A DNA stretch of 19,018 nt from an uncultured Oceanobacillus sp. (GTDB taxonomy: Bacteria; Bacillota; Bacilli; Bacillales; Amphibacillaceae), in the NCBI GenBank assembly GCA_938004015.1, contig CALKWU010000023.1, positions 1-19,018 on the forward strand. The letters are read 5' to 3'. This document shows, one piece after another, positions 7,888 to 14,709 of this stretch. Every line of letters starts with the position of its first letter. Positions within the stretch are counted from its first letter, which is position 1. A program made the translations under genes and the position numbers. The notes beneath the pieces are model-generated. The model searched no databases. It worked only from the letters and a program-made list of their open reading frames with translations, and was not told the origin of the DNA.

Positions 7888-9501
7888 ATGGACTTTTTGA
7901 ATTTGAAGAATTCATCTTATCATCTTTCACGTAAATCGGTATATGCGAAAAAAGGGATGGTGGCTACATCTCAACCCCTTGCAGCACAGGCTGGCCTCGA
8001 AATCTTGAAGAAGGGTGGAAATGCCATCGATGCTGCGATTGCGACTGCGGCAGCATTGACAGTCTTGGAACCGACATCAAATGGAATCGGCGGAGATGCT
8101 TTTGCCCTCGTTTGGACAAAAGGAAAATTGCACGGATTGAACGCAAGTGGCAGATCCCCAAAATCCATCTCCATCGATGCATTAAAGGAAAAAGGATACA
8201 CTGAAATCCCGACACACGGTTGGATTCCGGTAACTGTCCCGGGAGCACCGGGAGCATGGGCCGAACTTTCGAAAACATTCGGGAACCTGTCTCTGAAAGA
8301 AACATTGAAGCCGGCCATCGAATATGCAAGGGAAGGTTACCCGGTCAGTCCGATCTTAGGACGTTTTTGGCATCGGGCATACGTTTCTTATAAAGAAAAA
8401 TTGACGGATGAAAAATTCGCTCATTGGTTCGAAACATTCGCACCAAAGGGTCGGGCTCCGAAAGTCGGAGAAATTTGGTCTTCAGAAGATCATGCGAAAA
8501 CTCTCGAAGAAATTGCGGAAACGAATGCGGAATCTTTTTACCGCGGTCGTCTGGCGGAAAAAATTGCAAACTTCTCCAAAGAGACCGGCGGATTTTTATC
8601 GGCGGAAGACTTAGCGGACTATCATCCGGAATGGGTGGAGCCGATCAGCGTCAACTATCGCGGATATGATGTATGGGAAATTCCGCCGAATGGTCAGGGA
8701 ATCGTCGCATTAATGGCATTGAATATTTTAAAAGGCTTTGACTTTGCAGAAAAAGAATCCGTTGACACATATCATAAACAAATTGAAGCGATTAAACTTG
8801 CATTTGCCGATGCTAAAAAATATGTGACGGAAGAAAAACATATGGACTTGACAAGTTCCGACTTGTTGCATGATGACTATGCAGCCGAGCGCCGTGCTTT
8901 GATTTCCGATGTTGCTTTGACACCGGAAGCTGGAGAACCAAAAGGCAGCGGAACGATCTATTTGGCGACGGCGGATGAAGATGGCAACATGGTTTCCTTC
9001 ATCCAAAGCAATTATATGGGATTCGGGTCTGGTCTCGTCGTGCCTGGAACTGGAATTGCTTTGCAGAACCGTGGGCATAATTTTTCTATGGATCCGAATC
9101 ACGTCAATGCTTTGACGGGTGGAAAGAAAACGTACCATACGATTATTCCTGGCTTTTTGACAAAGGGAGACACACCAATTGGTCCGTTCGGTGTGATGGG
9201 TGGATTCATGCAACCTCAAGGACATGTGCAAGTGGTGATGAACACCATTGATTTCGGACTCCATCCGCAAGCAGCATTGGATGCGGCAAGATGGCAGTGG
9301 ATGAAAGATAAAACAGTGGAAGTGGAAAATCGTTTTCCTCATCATATTGCCGAAGAACTGGCGGCGAGAGGACACGACATTAACATTCAACGCGAACCGA
9401 ACAGCTTTGGTCGTGGTCAAATCATTTGGCGTGATCCGGAATCCGGTGTCCTCGTGGGTGGATCCGAATCACGGACGGATGGCAGTGTAGCCGCTTGGTG
9501 A
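7888..9501 (+). CDS. Gamma-glutamyltransferase-like enzyme, cytosolic, YwrD type
   Basis: An N-terminal nucleophile hydrolase of the gamma-glutamyltranspeptidase family, expected to hydrolyse or transfer gamma-glutamyl groups. The 537-residue precursor has the large-subunit motifs GMVATSQPLAAQAGLEIL, GGNAIDAA and NGIGGDAFA. The likely self-cleavage site and nucleophile is Thr356 in GSGTIYLATADEDGN, followed by the small-subunit blocks FGSGLVVPGTGI, NRGHNFS and GPFGVMGGFMQPQGH. Cleavage would leave a small subunit of about 182 residues. There is no signal peptide, so it should act in the cytosol, as in B. subtilis YwrD and unlike secreted Ggt. The ATG at 7888 has GGGAGGAAGG just upstream. Two CHR genes follow after 70 bases with no terminator, implying one operon. 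Activity and substrate are not proven by sequence. Confidence 0.92.
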   Translation: MDFLNLKNSSYHLSRKSVYAKKGMVATSQPLAAQAGLEILKKGGNAIDAAIATAAALTVLEPTSNGIGGDAFALVWTKGKLHGLNASGRSPKSISIDALKEKGYTEIPTHGWIPVTVPGAPGAWAELSKTFGNLSLKETLKPAIEYAREGYPVSPILGRFWHRAYVSYKEKLTDEKFAHWFETFAPKGRAPKVGEIWSSEDHAKTLEEIAETNAESFYRGRLAEKIANFSKETGGFLSAEDLADYHPEWVEPISVNYRGYDVWEIPPNGQGIVALMALNILKGFDFAEKESVDTYHKQIEAIKLAFADAKKYVTEEKHMDLTSSDLLHDDYAAERRALISDVALTPEAGEPKGSGTIYLATADEDGNMVSFIQSNYMGFGSGLVVPGTGIALQNRGHNFSMDPNHVNALTGGKKTYHTIIPGFLTKGDTPIGPFGVMGGFMQPQGHVQVVMNTIDFGLHPQAALDAARWQWMKDKTVEVENRFPHHIAEELAARGHDINIQREPNSFGRGQIIWRDPESGVLVGGSESRTDGSVAAW

Positions 9502-9571
9502 TTTGCAATTTTTCTCCATTTACTCTATCAATGTAATTGGTCTAAGAAAAACATAGAAGGCTTGTGGGATT

Positions 9572-10126
9572 ATGAAAAACAATTTACATCTGTTTCTCGG
9601 ATTTTTTCGGGCGGGAATGCTCGGCTTCGGAGGCGGTCCCGCTTCGATTCCATTAATCCAAATAGAAGTAGTGGAAAAATATAAATGGATGGATGACGAT
9701 GAATTCGGTGACATCTTAGCCATTGCGAACGCCCTTCCTGGGCCGATTGCGACAAAACTCGCCGGTTATATCGGCTATCGGGTATCGGGAACAGGCGGTA
9801 TGCTTGTCGCCATCACCGCCAATATTTTCCCGACGATTTTTCTTATGATCGTCCTGCTTGCTTCCCTCAGTTCCATCCGGGATTTTGATTGGGTGCAAGG
9901 CATGACTGCTGCGGTGATTCCAGTCGTTGCGATGATGATGGGGACATTGACTTGGCGTTTTATTAAAAAGTCCGGGGAAGGCTTCGGTTGGGGCAGGGCA
10001 ATCGTCTTCGGTGCCATTCTATTCATTATCCTGGAAATTTTGAATATCCATCCGGGCATTGTCATCGTCCTCTTGCTCCTTCTTGCTCTATCCTTGAAAA
10101 ACAATAAGAAAGGGGAGCAACGATGA
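9572..10126 (+). CDS. Short chromate transporter subunit, CHR family (first of pair, YwrB-like)
   Basis: A 184-residue membrane protein holding one CHR (Chromate_transp) domain. Key blocks are FGGGPASIPL, KWMDDDEFGDILAIANALPGP and AGYIGYRVSG, followed by hydrophobic helices. Short CHR proteins are encoded as adjacent pairs and act together as a chromate efflux system, as shown for the B. subtilis homologues. The ATG has only a fair ribosome binding site (AGAAGG at 11 bases, or GGGA very close), so some translation may depend on readthrough from the upstream gene. Its last codons overlap the second gene by 4 bases (ATGA), which indicates translational coupling. Confidence 0.9.
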   Translation: MKNNLHLFLGFFRAGMLGFGGGPASIPLIQIEVVEKYKWMDDDEFGDILAIANALPGPIATKLAGYIGYRVSGTGGMLVAITANIFPTIFLMIVLLASLSSIRDFDWVQGMTAAVIPVVAMMMGTLTWRFIKKSGEGFGWGRAIVFGAILFIILEILNIHPGIVIVLLLLLALSLKNNKKGEQR

Positions 10127-10653
10127 TTTACTGGCAAATTTTTCTCGCCTTCTTCATCCCTGGAATCGTCGGTTACGGCGGCGGTCCGGCATCGATTCCG
10201 TTGGTGGAACATGAAGTGGTGACTCGTTACCAATGGATGACGGTGCAAGAGTTCAGTGAGGTATTGGCTTTTGGCAACTCATTGCCCGGACCAATCATTA
10301 CAAAAATGGCCGGCTATATCGGTTTTGAAGTCGGCGGTGTGATCGGGATGCTCATCGCCACCTTTGCGACTGTCGCTCCATCCCTACTATTGATGCTCTT
10401 TTTAGGTGGACTATTGTACAAATATAAAGATTCGCCAAAAGTACAACGTCTTACCCTGTTCGTTCAACCAGTCATTGCGATTTTGCTCGCCGAGCTTACA
10501 TGGCGATTTTTCCTCGAGTCCTATACCGGAATCGGTTTATGGACGACAATCGGTATCGTGCTTGTAAGTTACATCATGATTGAACGTTTGAAAGTCCATC
10601 CGGCTTTCGTCGTCGCCGGAGCTTTCCTTTTTGGCGGATTTTTTCTCGGTTAA
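10123..10653 (+). CDS. Short chromate transporter subunit, CHR family (second of pair, YwrA-like)
   Basis: The 176-residue partner of the preceding CHR protein. It has GYGGGPASIPLVEHEV, RYQWMTVQEFSEVLAFGNSL, PGPIITKMAGYIGFEVGG and several hydrophobic helices. The ribosome binding site AAAGGGGAG lies five bases before the ATG, inside the end of the first gene. The two proteins are homologous to the two halves of the long ChrA at 14677-15903, so the window carries both known architectures of the family. A strong hairpin directly follows the stop codon. Confidence 0.91.
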   Translation: MIYWQIFLAFFIPGIVGYGGGPASIPLVEHEVVTRYQWMTVQEFSEVLAFGNSLPGPIITKMAGYIGFEVGGVIGMLIATFATVAPSLLLMLFLGGLLYKYKDSPKVQRLTLFVQPVIAILLAELTWRFFLESYTGIGLWTTIGIVLVSYIMIERLKVHPAFVVAGAFLFGGFFLG

Positions 10654-10654
10654 A

Positions 10655-10685
10655 AATTTTTGCGCCGGTCATTCCGGCGCATTTT
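10655..10685. terminator. Bidirectional terminator between convergent CHR and metal ATPase genes
   Basis: An 8-bp GC-rich stem (10661-10668 with 10674-10681) with a 5-base loop lies between A/T runs on both sides. It sits within a few bases of both stop codons and can end transcription from either side. Confidence 0.88.
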
Positions 10686-12533
10686 TTAAGCCATTGCAGT
10701 CCGATCTTTTTGCAACAATAAACGGAGCCCGTTTAGAATGACTAATATCGTTGAACCTTCGTGGAAAAGCACAGCCATCGGCAAATTCAATAATCCGAAG
10801 AAATTCAAGACGATCAAGATGACGATGACGGAAAGGGAAAAAGTGACATTTGCGACAATAATCCGATTCAATCTCCGGCTCAGTTTGAAACTGTAAAAAA
10901 GTTTCGCCAAATTATTTTTGACGATGACGACATCAGACGATTCCATCGCTACGGACGAGCCGCTTCCCATAGCGATTCCGATATCGGCATTGGCAAGTGC
11001 CGGAGCATCATTGATGCCGTCTCCGATCATTCCGACTACTTTATCTTTTTCCTGGGACTCTTGGACATATCTGATTTTATCTTCTGGAAGACAAGAAGCA
11101 GCATAGTCTTCAATTCCGACTTCCTCAGCGACCGTTTTCGCAACGTTCACATTATCCCCCGTCAACAAGGCGACGTGGATGCCTTCTGCCTGGAAACCGG
11201 AGACCGCTTCGGCCGATTCTTCCCGTATTTGATCCGCCAGTGAAAAGTAACCTACGATATGCTTGCCTTTCCCGACAAAAACCGTCGTATGGCTTTTTTC
11301 AATTTTACTGCGGTAATTGTTCACATCCTCATAATCATCAAAAGCGGAAGGCTTCCCGACTTTAATGTCCCCTTTTTTAATTCCTGCACCGGCCACTTCC
11401 TCTACCGGTTCTGTCCGATCCACCGTTTCCAAATCCAAATCCGCGAAATTGGCAACAATCGCTTCGGCAATCGGGTGGGTTGACTGTTGCTCCATATAGA
11501 CGACTTCTTTCAAAATTTCTTCGTCTACTTCATGATCGATAACGGTGAATTCTCCGTAAGTCAACGTTCCGGTTTTATCACTGTATAAGACATCCATCGT
11601 GCTGAGCGCCTCCATCGCAGCGCCGCCTTTAAACAACACACCATGTTTCGCACCATTGCTGATGGCACTTAATGTTGCAGGAGTTGCTGATGCGACCAAC
11701 GCACAAGGGCTCGCCACGGTGAGCAAAACCATGCCCCGATAAAAAGCTTCCCGGAAAGTGAAATCTTGCAAGGCATATAAAATGAATATGAAAATCGGGA
11801 CGGCAACCAATACGGCAATCACATATTTTGACTCAATCCGATCAATGAATTTGGAAATTTTTGATGGCCGATTTTGCGCCTCTTCCACCATCCGGATAAT
11901 ATTGGAAAAAACCGTCTCACTGCTTAATTTATTCACGGTCAAATGGAAGGCAATCCCTTCATTGATCGTACCGGCGAAAACTTCAGCTCCCTTCTCTTTT
12001 TCTACAGGGACGGATTCCCCGGTCAAGGCCGCTTCATTCACCATCGTATTCCGATCCGTAAATCCATCAATGGGGATTTGTGCACCCTTGGAAACGACAA
12101 CAGTATCCCCCACTTTTAAATCTTCTGTCGACACCTCGACGACTTCCCCGTTATCTTTCAGAAGTTGTGCTGTATCAGGCACTTGTGACATCAATTCGGA
12201 AATGGCGCTTGTTGATTTCGTTGAAGCATAGTCCTCCAATACTTCCGCGCCGGCGAAAATCAGTAACAATAATGCCCCTTCCGATTCGTAATCGATGATG
12301 ACTGCTCCCAAAGCGGCGAGGATCATGAGCAAATCCACATTGGGCGATTTTGAACGTACTGTATCCACGACTGCATCTTTTGCAGCAAAAAAACCTAAAA
12401 AGAAAATCGCAATATAAAACGAGATTCGACTGAAACCATCATGAAACAAAGTAAAAACGAAACCTAAAACGATAAAACATACACCGATGAGCAGAAATTG
12501 TCCAGGACGGCTCTTCATTAAGTAATTGAGCAT
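10686..12533 (-). CDS. pfeT: P1B-4 type metal-transporting ATPase, PfeT/ZosA/FrvA-like
   Basis: A membrane pump that exports divalent metal, in this subgroup Fe(II) and in some members Zn or Co. The 615-residue protein lacks an N-terminal heavy-metal-binding domain. Visible motifs are actuator TGES (171-174), the ion-site SPC motif (275-277) instead of CPC, phosphorylation site DKTGT (Asp319), the HP dipeptide (353-354), hinge GDGINDAP (504-511) and HEGST (591-595) in the last membrane helix. SPC together with HEG(G/S)T marks the P1B-4 class. The ATG at 12533 has GGAGGG nine bases upstream. A consensus promoter with a PerR-like and Fur-like sites precedes a leader of about 170 bases, matching the iron/peroxide control known for PfeT and Listeria FrvA. 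The substrate is inferred from class and regulation. ZosA (ykvW) is the older name of pfeT in B. subtilis. Confidence 0.9.
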   Translation of the reverse strand: MLNYLMKSRPGQFLLIGVCFIVLGFVFTLFHDGFSRISFYIAIFFLGFFAAKDAVVDTVRSKSPNVDLLMILAALGAVIIDYESEGALLLLIFAGAEVLEDYASTKSTSAISELMSQVPDTAQLLKDNGEVVEVSTEDLKVGDTVVVSKGAQIPIDGFTDRNTMVNEAALTGESVPVEKEKGAEVFAGTINEGIAFHLTVNKLSSETVFSNIIRMVEEAQNRPSKISKFIDRIESKYVIAVLVAVPIFIFILYALQDFTFREAFYRGMVLLTVASPCALVASATPATLSAISNGAKHGVLFKGGAAMEALSTMDVLYSDKTGTLTYGEFTVIDHEVDEEILKEVVYMEQQSTHPIAEAIVANFADLDLETVDRTEPVEEVAGAGIKKGDIKVGKPSAFDDYEDVNNYRSKIEKSHTTVFVGKGKHIVGYFSLADQIREESAEAVSGFQAEGIHVALLTGDNVNVAKTVAEEVGIEDYAASCLPEDKIRYVQESQEKDKVVGMIGDGINDAPALANADIGIAMGSGSSVAMESSDVVIVKNNLAKLFYSFKLSRRLNRIIVANVTFSLSVIVILIVLNFFGLLNLPMAVLFHEGSTILVILNGLRLLLQKDRTAMA

Positions 12534-12691
12534 TCACCATATCCCTCCAAAACTCGACTGTACACCATGGACACTATGGAAAATTTATCAACCATTCCAT
12601 TCAAGCGGAAATCGAAAAATTGATGATATGCCCTAAATAACGGTTTTTTCCTTTATCCATGTTAACAACACGTTATACAGTTAATTTATAT

Positions 12692-12706
12692 TTATTATCA
12701 TTATAT
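12692..12706 (-). promoter_or_regulatory. PerR-box-like operator at the transcription start of the metal ATPase gene
   Basis: The 15 bases TTATTATCATTATAT match the Bacillus PerR consensus TTATAATNATTATAA at 12 of 14 fixed positions. It begins a few bases downstream of the -10 box, covering the expected start of transcription, which is where a bound repressor would block initiation. Fur boxes are similar, so Fur binding is a possible alternative. Confidence 0.55.
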
Positions 12707-12710
12707 ATTT

Positions 12711-12739
12711 ACTATAAAATAATTCGGGATATATGTCAA
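12711..12739 (-). promoter_or_regulatory. Sigma-A type promoter of the metal ATPase gene
   Basis: On the minus strand a perfect TTGACA (12734-12739) is followed after exactly 17 bases by TATAGT (12711-12716). The predicted start is near 12704, inside the PerR-like box. Confidence 0.8.
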
Positions 12740-12744
12740 TTAAT

Positions 12745-12779
12745 TGAGAATTATTGAGTCTAAATGAGAATGAATATCA
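12745..12779 (-). promoter_or_regulatory. Fur-box-like motifs upstream of the metal ATPase promoter
   Basis: TGAGAATGAATATCA (12765-12779) matches the 7-1-7 Fur consensus TGATAATNATTATCA at 12 of 14 fixed positions. A second TGAGAAT half site starts exactly 20 bases earlier (12745), about two helix turns away. Both lie upstream of the -35 box, a position suiting activation or cooperative binding rather than simple blocking. Confidence 0.45.
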
Positions 12780-12920
12780 TCATCGATTAAGCTTATCCAT
12801 GCCGAAATGGAAAAAGCTCCTGTCAGTGGAATTCCTTTCCTCCTGAACGAAGCTCATCATGTCTCTATGTTTTATATGGAAATGGTTGTTTACCCTTGGA
12901 CTATTTGCCTTTCACAATGT

Positions 12921-13064
12921 TCATTCAAAAGCCGGGATAGCTGATTCCGGATAGTTTTCTTCTAAGAATTCTTTCACTTCCGGACTTGTCATTGCTTCTG
13001 CCAATTTTTGGATCGGCTCGGAATGGAATAATAAGCAATGGCCATAATCTAAAACTTCAGGCAT
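12921..13064 (-). pseudogene. metQ: metQ remnant (methionine-binding lipoprotein, C-terminal end)
   Basis: The frame ending at the TGA at 12921-12923 reads IQKLAEAMTSPEVKEFLEE followed by NYPESAIPAFE. This is the characteristic C-terminus of the D-methionine-binding lipoprotein MetQ (compare KLVEAYQS-EVK-FIE--YKGSV-PAF). Only about 33 residues are MetQ-like; the upstream part of the frame does not match. The signal peptide and nearly all of the binding domain are missing. It follows the metN remnant on the same strand with no metI between them, so this is the scar of a deleted metNIQ operon. The identification rests on a short match but is backed by the neighbour. Confidence 0.7.
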
Positions 13065-13088
13065 GGCTTCCATCCTCACTCAATTTCT

Positions 13089-13418
13089 TCAAAACCACTC
13101 CGGTGTATGATCCGATTCCACGATTCCTTGAGGCTCCAGTTCAATCGTTTCGTATACTTTTCCTTTATCCATGATCGTCACTCGATTGCAAATGCTCTTG
13201 ATCACGTCCATTTCATGATTGACAATGACAATCGTGACACCGAGTTGTTCATTGATTTTTTTTAACACGGCAAGGATTTCCCGAGTCGTGTTCGAATCCA
13301 AAGCGGATGTCGGTTCGTCACATAACAGGATCTTCGCTTTGTTTGCCCAATGCCTGCGCAATAACTCTAAAAAATGAATCGACACATCTTGAGAATGATC
13401 GAACGTATAACCCGACAT
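13089..13418 (-). pseudogene. metN: metN remnant (methionine ABC importer ATPase, C-terminal part)
   Basis: The 109-codon frame contains the Walker B/D-loop region KILLCDEPTSALDSNTT, the switch His in VNHEMDVIKSICNRV and the linker toward the C-terminal domain. Walker A and the Q-loop are absent. Just before KILLCDE, a different frame reads RVIAQALGKQ, the residue pattern that normally directly precedes it, so there is a frameshift near 13345. The ABC signature LSGGQ is no longer readable. The reading frame stops soon after the ATPase core (TPEWF), without the C-terminal NIL domain of normal MetN. The protein cannot be a working ATPase. Next to it lies the tail of metQ. Confidence 0.82.
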
Positions 13419-13463
13419 TCCGGATTGGCTGACCCTTTGGATTGCAACAATTTAAGAATAAGC

Positions 13464-13972
13464 CTATATACTATAATCGTTCTTTTCAATCATTCGATAT
13501 TCTATTTCCCTTAGTAATGTAAAAACGATTTCACTTTTTGACGGATGGGGTGGATAGAAGTTCGCCAACTCTTGCAATTTCGCTTTAAATTCGATGGCTA
13601 GTGAGATTGGGGTAATGATTTCTGATGCACAATCCCCAATAACAGTAGCACCAATTATTTGATAATCTTCATCCCAACTTATTTTTATTAATCCATCTTC
13701 TGTTGAACTTAAATGCGATTTGAAGTTGCTATCTTTAAAGTTGATATGACGAGAGTTTCCACTCCCGTTTGACGGGGTCCCGACAACAGCGACTTGTGAA
13801 TCGAGGTTGAATAGAGCAGGATGAGTCGCCAATGAGGCACCTCTGACATATTGATTGCTTAATCCATCGATCACCGCAAGTCTTCCTTGTTTCATTGTAA
13901 TTTTGCGGTCAAAGCTGCTTCGATAGCTGCTGGCCCCCCACCGACAATAACGACTCTCACCAGCTTTGACAT
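13464..13972 (-). pseudogene. Flavin-dependent disulfide oxidoreductase, internally deleted and frameshifted
   Basis: The original start is visible: AAAAGGAG eight bases before the ATG at 13972, then MSKLVRVVIVGGGPAAIEAA, the FAD-binding GxGxxA fold of lipoamide-dehydrogenase-like enzymes. This frame hits a stop after 26 codons. A second frame, open from upstream and running to the stop at 13464, then encodes the C-terminal dimerisation domain: DSQVAVVG, QIIGATVIGDCASEIITPIS and PPHPSKSEI. A normal enzyme has about 440-550 residues, so some 300 central residues, including the redox-active cysteines and NAD(P) site, are gone. The gene lies 117 bases downstream of arsC on the same strand, and similar oxidoreductases occur in some arsenic gene clusters. 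The exact family (lipoamide dehydrogenase or mercuric-reductase-like) cannot be decided. Confidence 0.82.
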
Positions 13973-14089
13973 TCACTTCAGCTCCTTTTGATAGTATTTT
14001 CAAAATAGAGAATCTTTAAGTTCAATTTAACAAATAATTGAAAAATATCAAAGTGAAAGTCGAGCATCATATTCGATGCTGAACCCATA

Positions 14090-14509
14090 TTATTCTCCAG
14101 TTTCGGCAAACTTTCGAATCCGTTGGCCAATTTCATCCCGCACACGTTGAAAAACAGCCCAAACTTCTTCGTCTGTTCCTTCTGCCTTCGCCGGATCATC
14201 GAATCCCCAATGTTCCCTTCTCACATGAGGTGGAGTCATCGGACAACGATCGGCGGCATCACCGCAAAGGGTGACGGCAATCGTCGCCTGATTAAGAAAA
14301 TCCATATCAATGAGTTCTGATTTTTGATTCGAAATGTCAATTCCTACTTCCGCCATCGCTTTTACTGCCAGTGGATTCAAACCATGTGCTTCAATTCCGG
14401 CACTTCTCACTTCCCATTCATCGCCGAGAAGCGTTTTCGCCCAACCCTCCGCCATCTGACTGCGACACGAATTACCTGTACATAGAAAATAAATTTTTTG
14501 TTTAGCCAA
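14090..14509 (-). CDS. arsC: Arsenate reductase, thioredoxin-coupled ArsC
   Basis: This enzyme reduces arsenate to arsenite in the cytosol using an intramolecular cysteine relay regenerated by thioredoxin. I place the start at the TTG at 14509: AAAGGAG lies seven bases upstream and the product is then 139 residues, the length of B. subtilis ArsC. An ATG six bases earlier (14515) practically touches the ribosome binding site. With this start the three relay residues fall at the canonical positions Cys10, Cys82 and Cys89, with the P-loop LCTGNSCRSQ (9-18) and the blocks VTLCGDAADRCPMTPPHV and REHWGFDDPA. No arsenite pump (arsB/acr3) or arsR is present in the window, which is unusual for a resistance gene. 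It diverges from the long chrA. Confidence 0.95.
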   Translation of the reverse strand: MAKQKIYFLCTGNSCRSQMAEGWAKTLLGDEWEVRSAGIEAHGLNPLAVKAMAEVGIDISNQKSELIDMDFLNQATIAVTLCGDAADRCPMTPPHVRREHWGFDDPAKAEGTDEEVWAVFQRVRDEIGQRIRKFAETGE

Positions 14510-14564
14510 TGTCATTCTCCTTTCATAACTTTCCACTAACAACGAAATTACCCACTGCTTTTGC

Positions 14565-14570
14565 ATTATA
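14565..14570 (-). promoter_or_regulatory. Probable -10 box of arsC
   Basis: A perfect TATAAT in minus-strand reading lies about 55 bases before the arsC start. No good -35 hexamer is found at 16-18 bases, so the promoter may need an activator or the hexamer may be a coincidence in AT-rich DNA. Confidence 0.4.
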
Positions 14571-14709
14571 CGGCATCGGTTTGATTATCAGTATATCGTT
14601 AAGCGAATGTAAAAAATCGAAAAACAGCCCATTTCCCTGATTCATCTATGTTATTGTAATATATAATAATTCCAATATGGTAAAAATGACAGGGAGATAT
14701 GTCAGCAAA

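Larger units (their letters stand above)
12534..12920. other. Regulatory and non-coding region upstream of the metal ATPase
   Basis: It contains the ATPase gene's leader (12534-12704), promoter (12711-12739), PerR-like box (12692-12706) and Fur-like motifs (12745-12779). The part from 12780 to 12920 shows only short frames (a plus-strand one of about 46 codons from the ATG near 12808) without a ribosome binding site or recognisable family. I see no gene there. Confidence 0.6.

Noticed and set aside
8728..9420. 230-codon minus-strand frame opposite the gamma-glutamyltransferase-like gene
   Set aside because: Antisense shadow of a well supported enzyme gene, with His/Arg-rich composition and no motif.
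12519..12660. 47-codon frame in the leader of the metal ATPase mRNA, overlapping its start codon
   Set aside because: The ATG at 12660 has no ribosome binding site and the peptide matches nothing I know; leader-peptide control would be speculation.
12986..13174. Plus-strand 62-codon frame antisense to the metN/metQ remnants
   Set aside because: It is a shadow of the minus-strand pseudogenes, which carry recognisable family motifs, and has no ribosome binding site.
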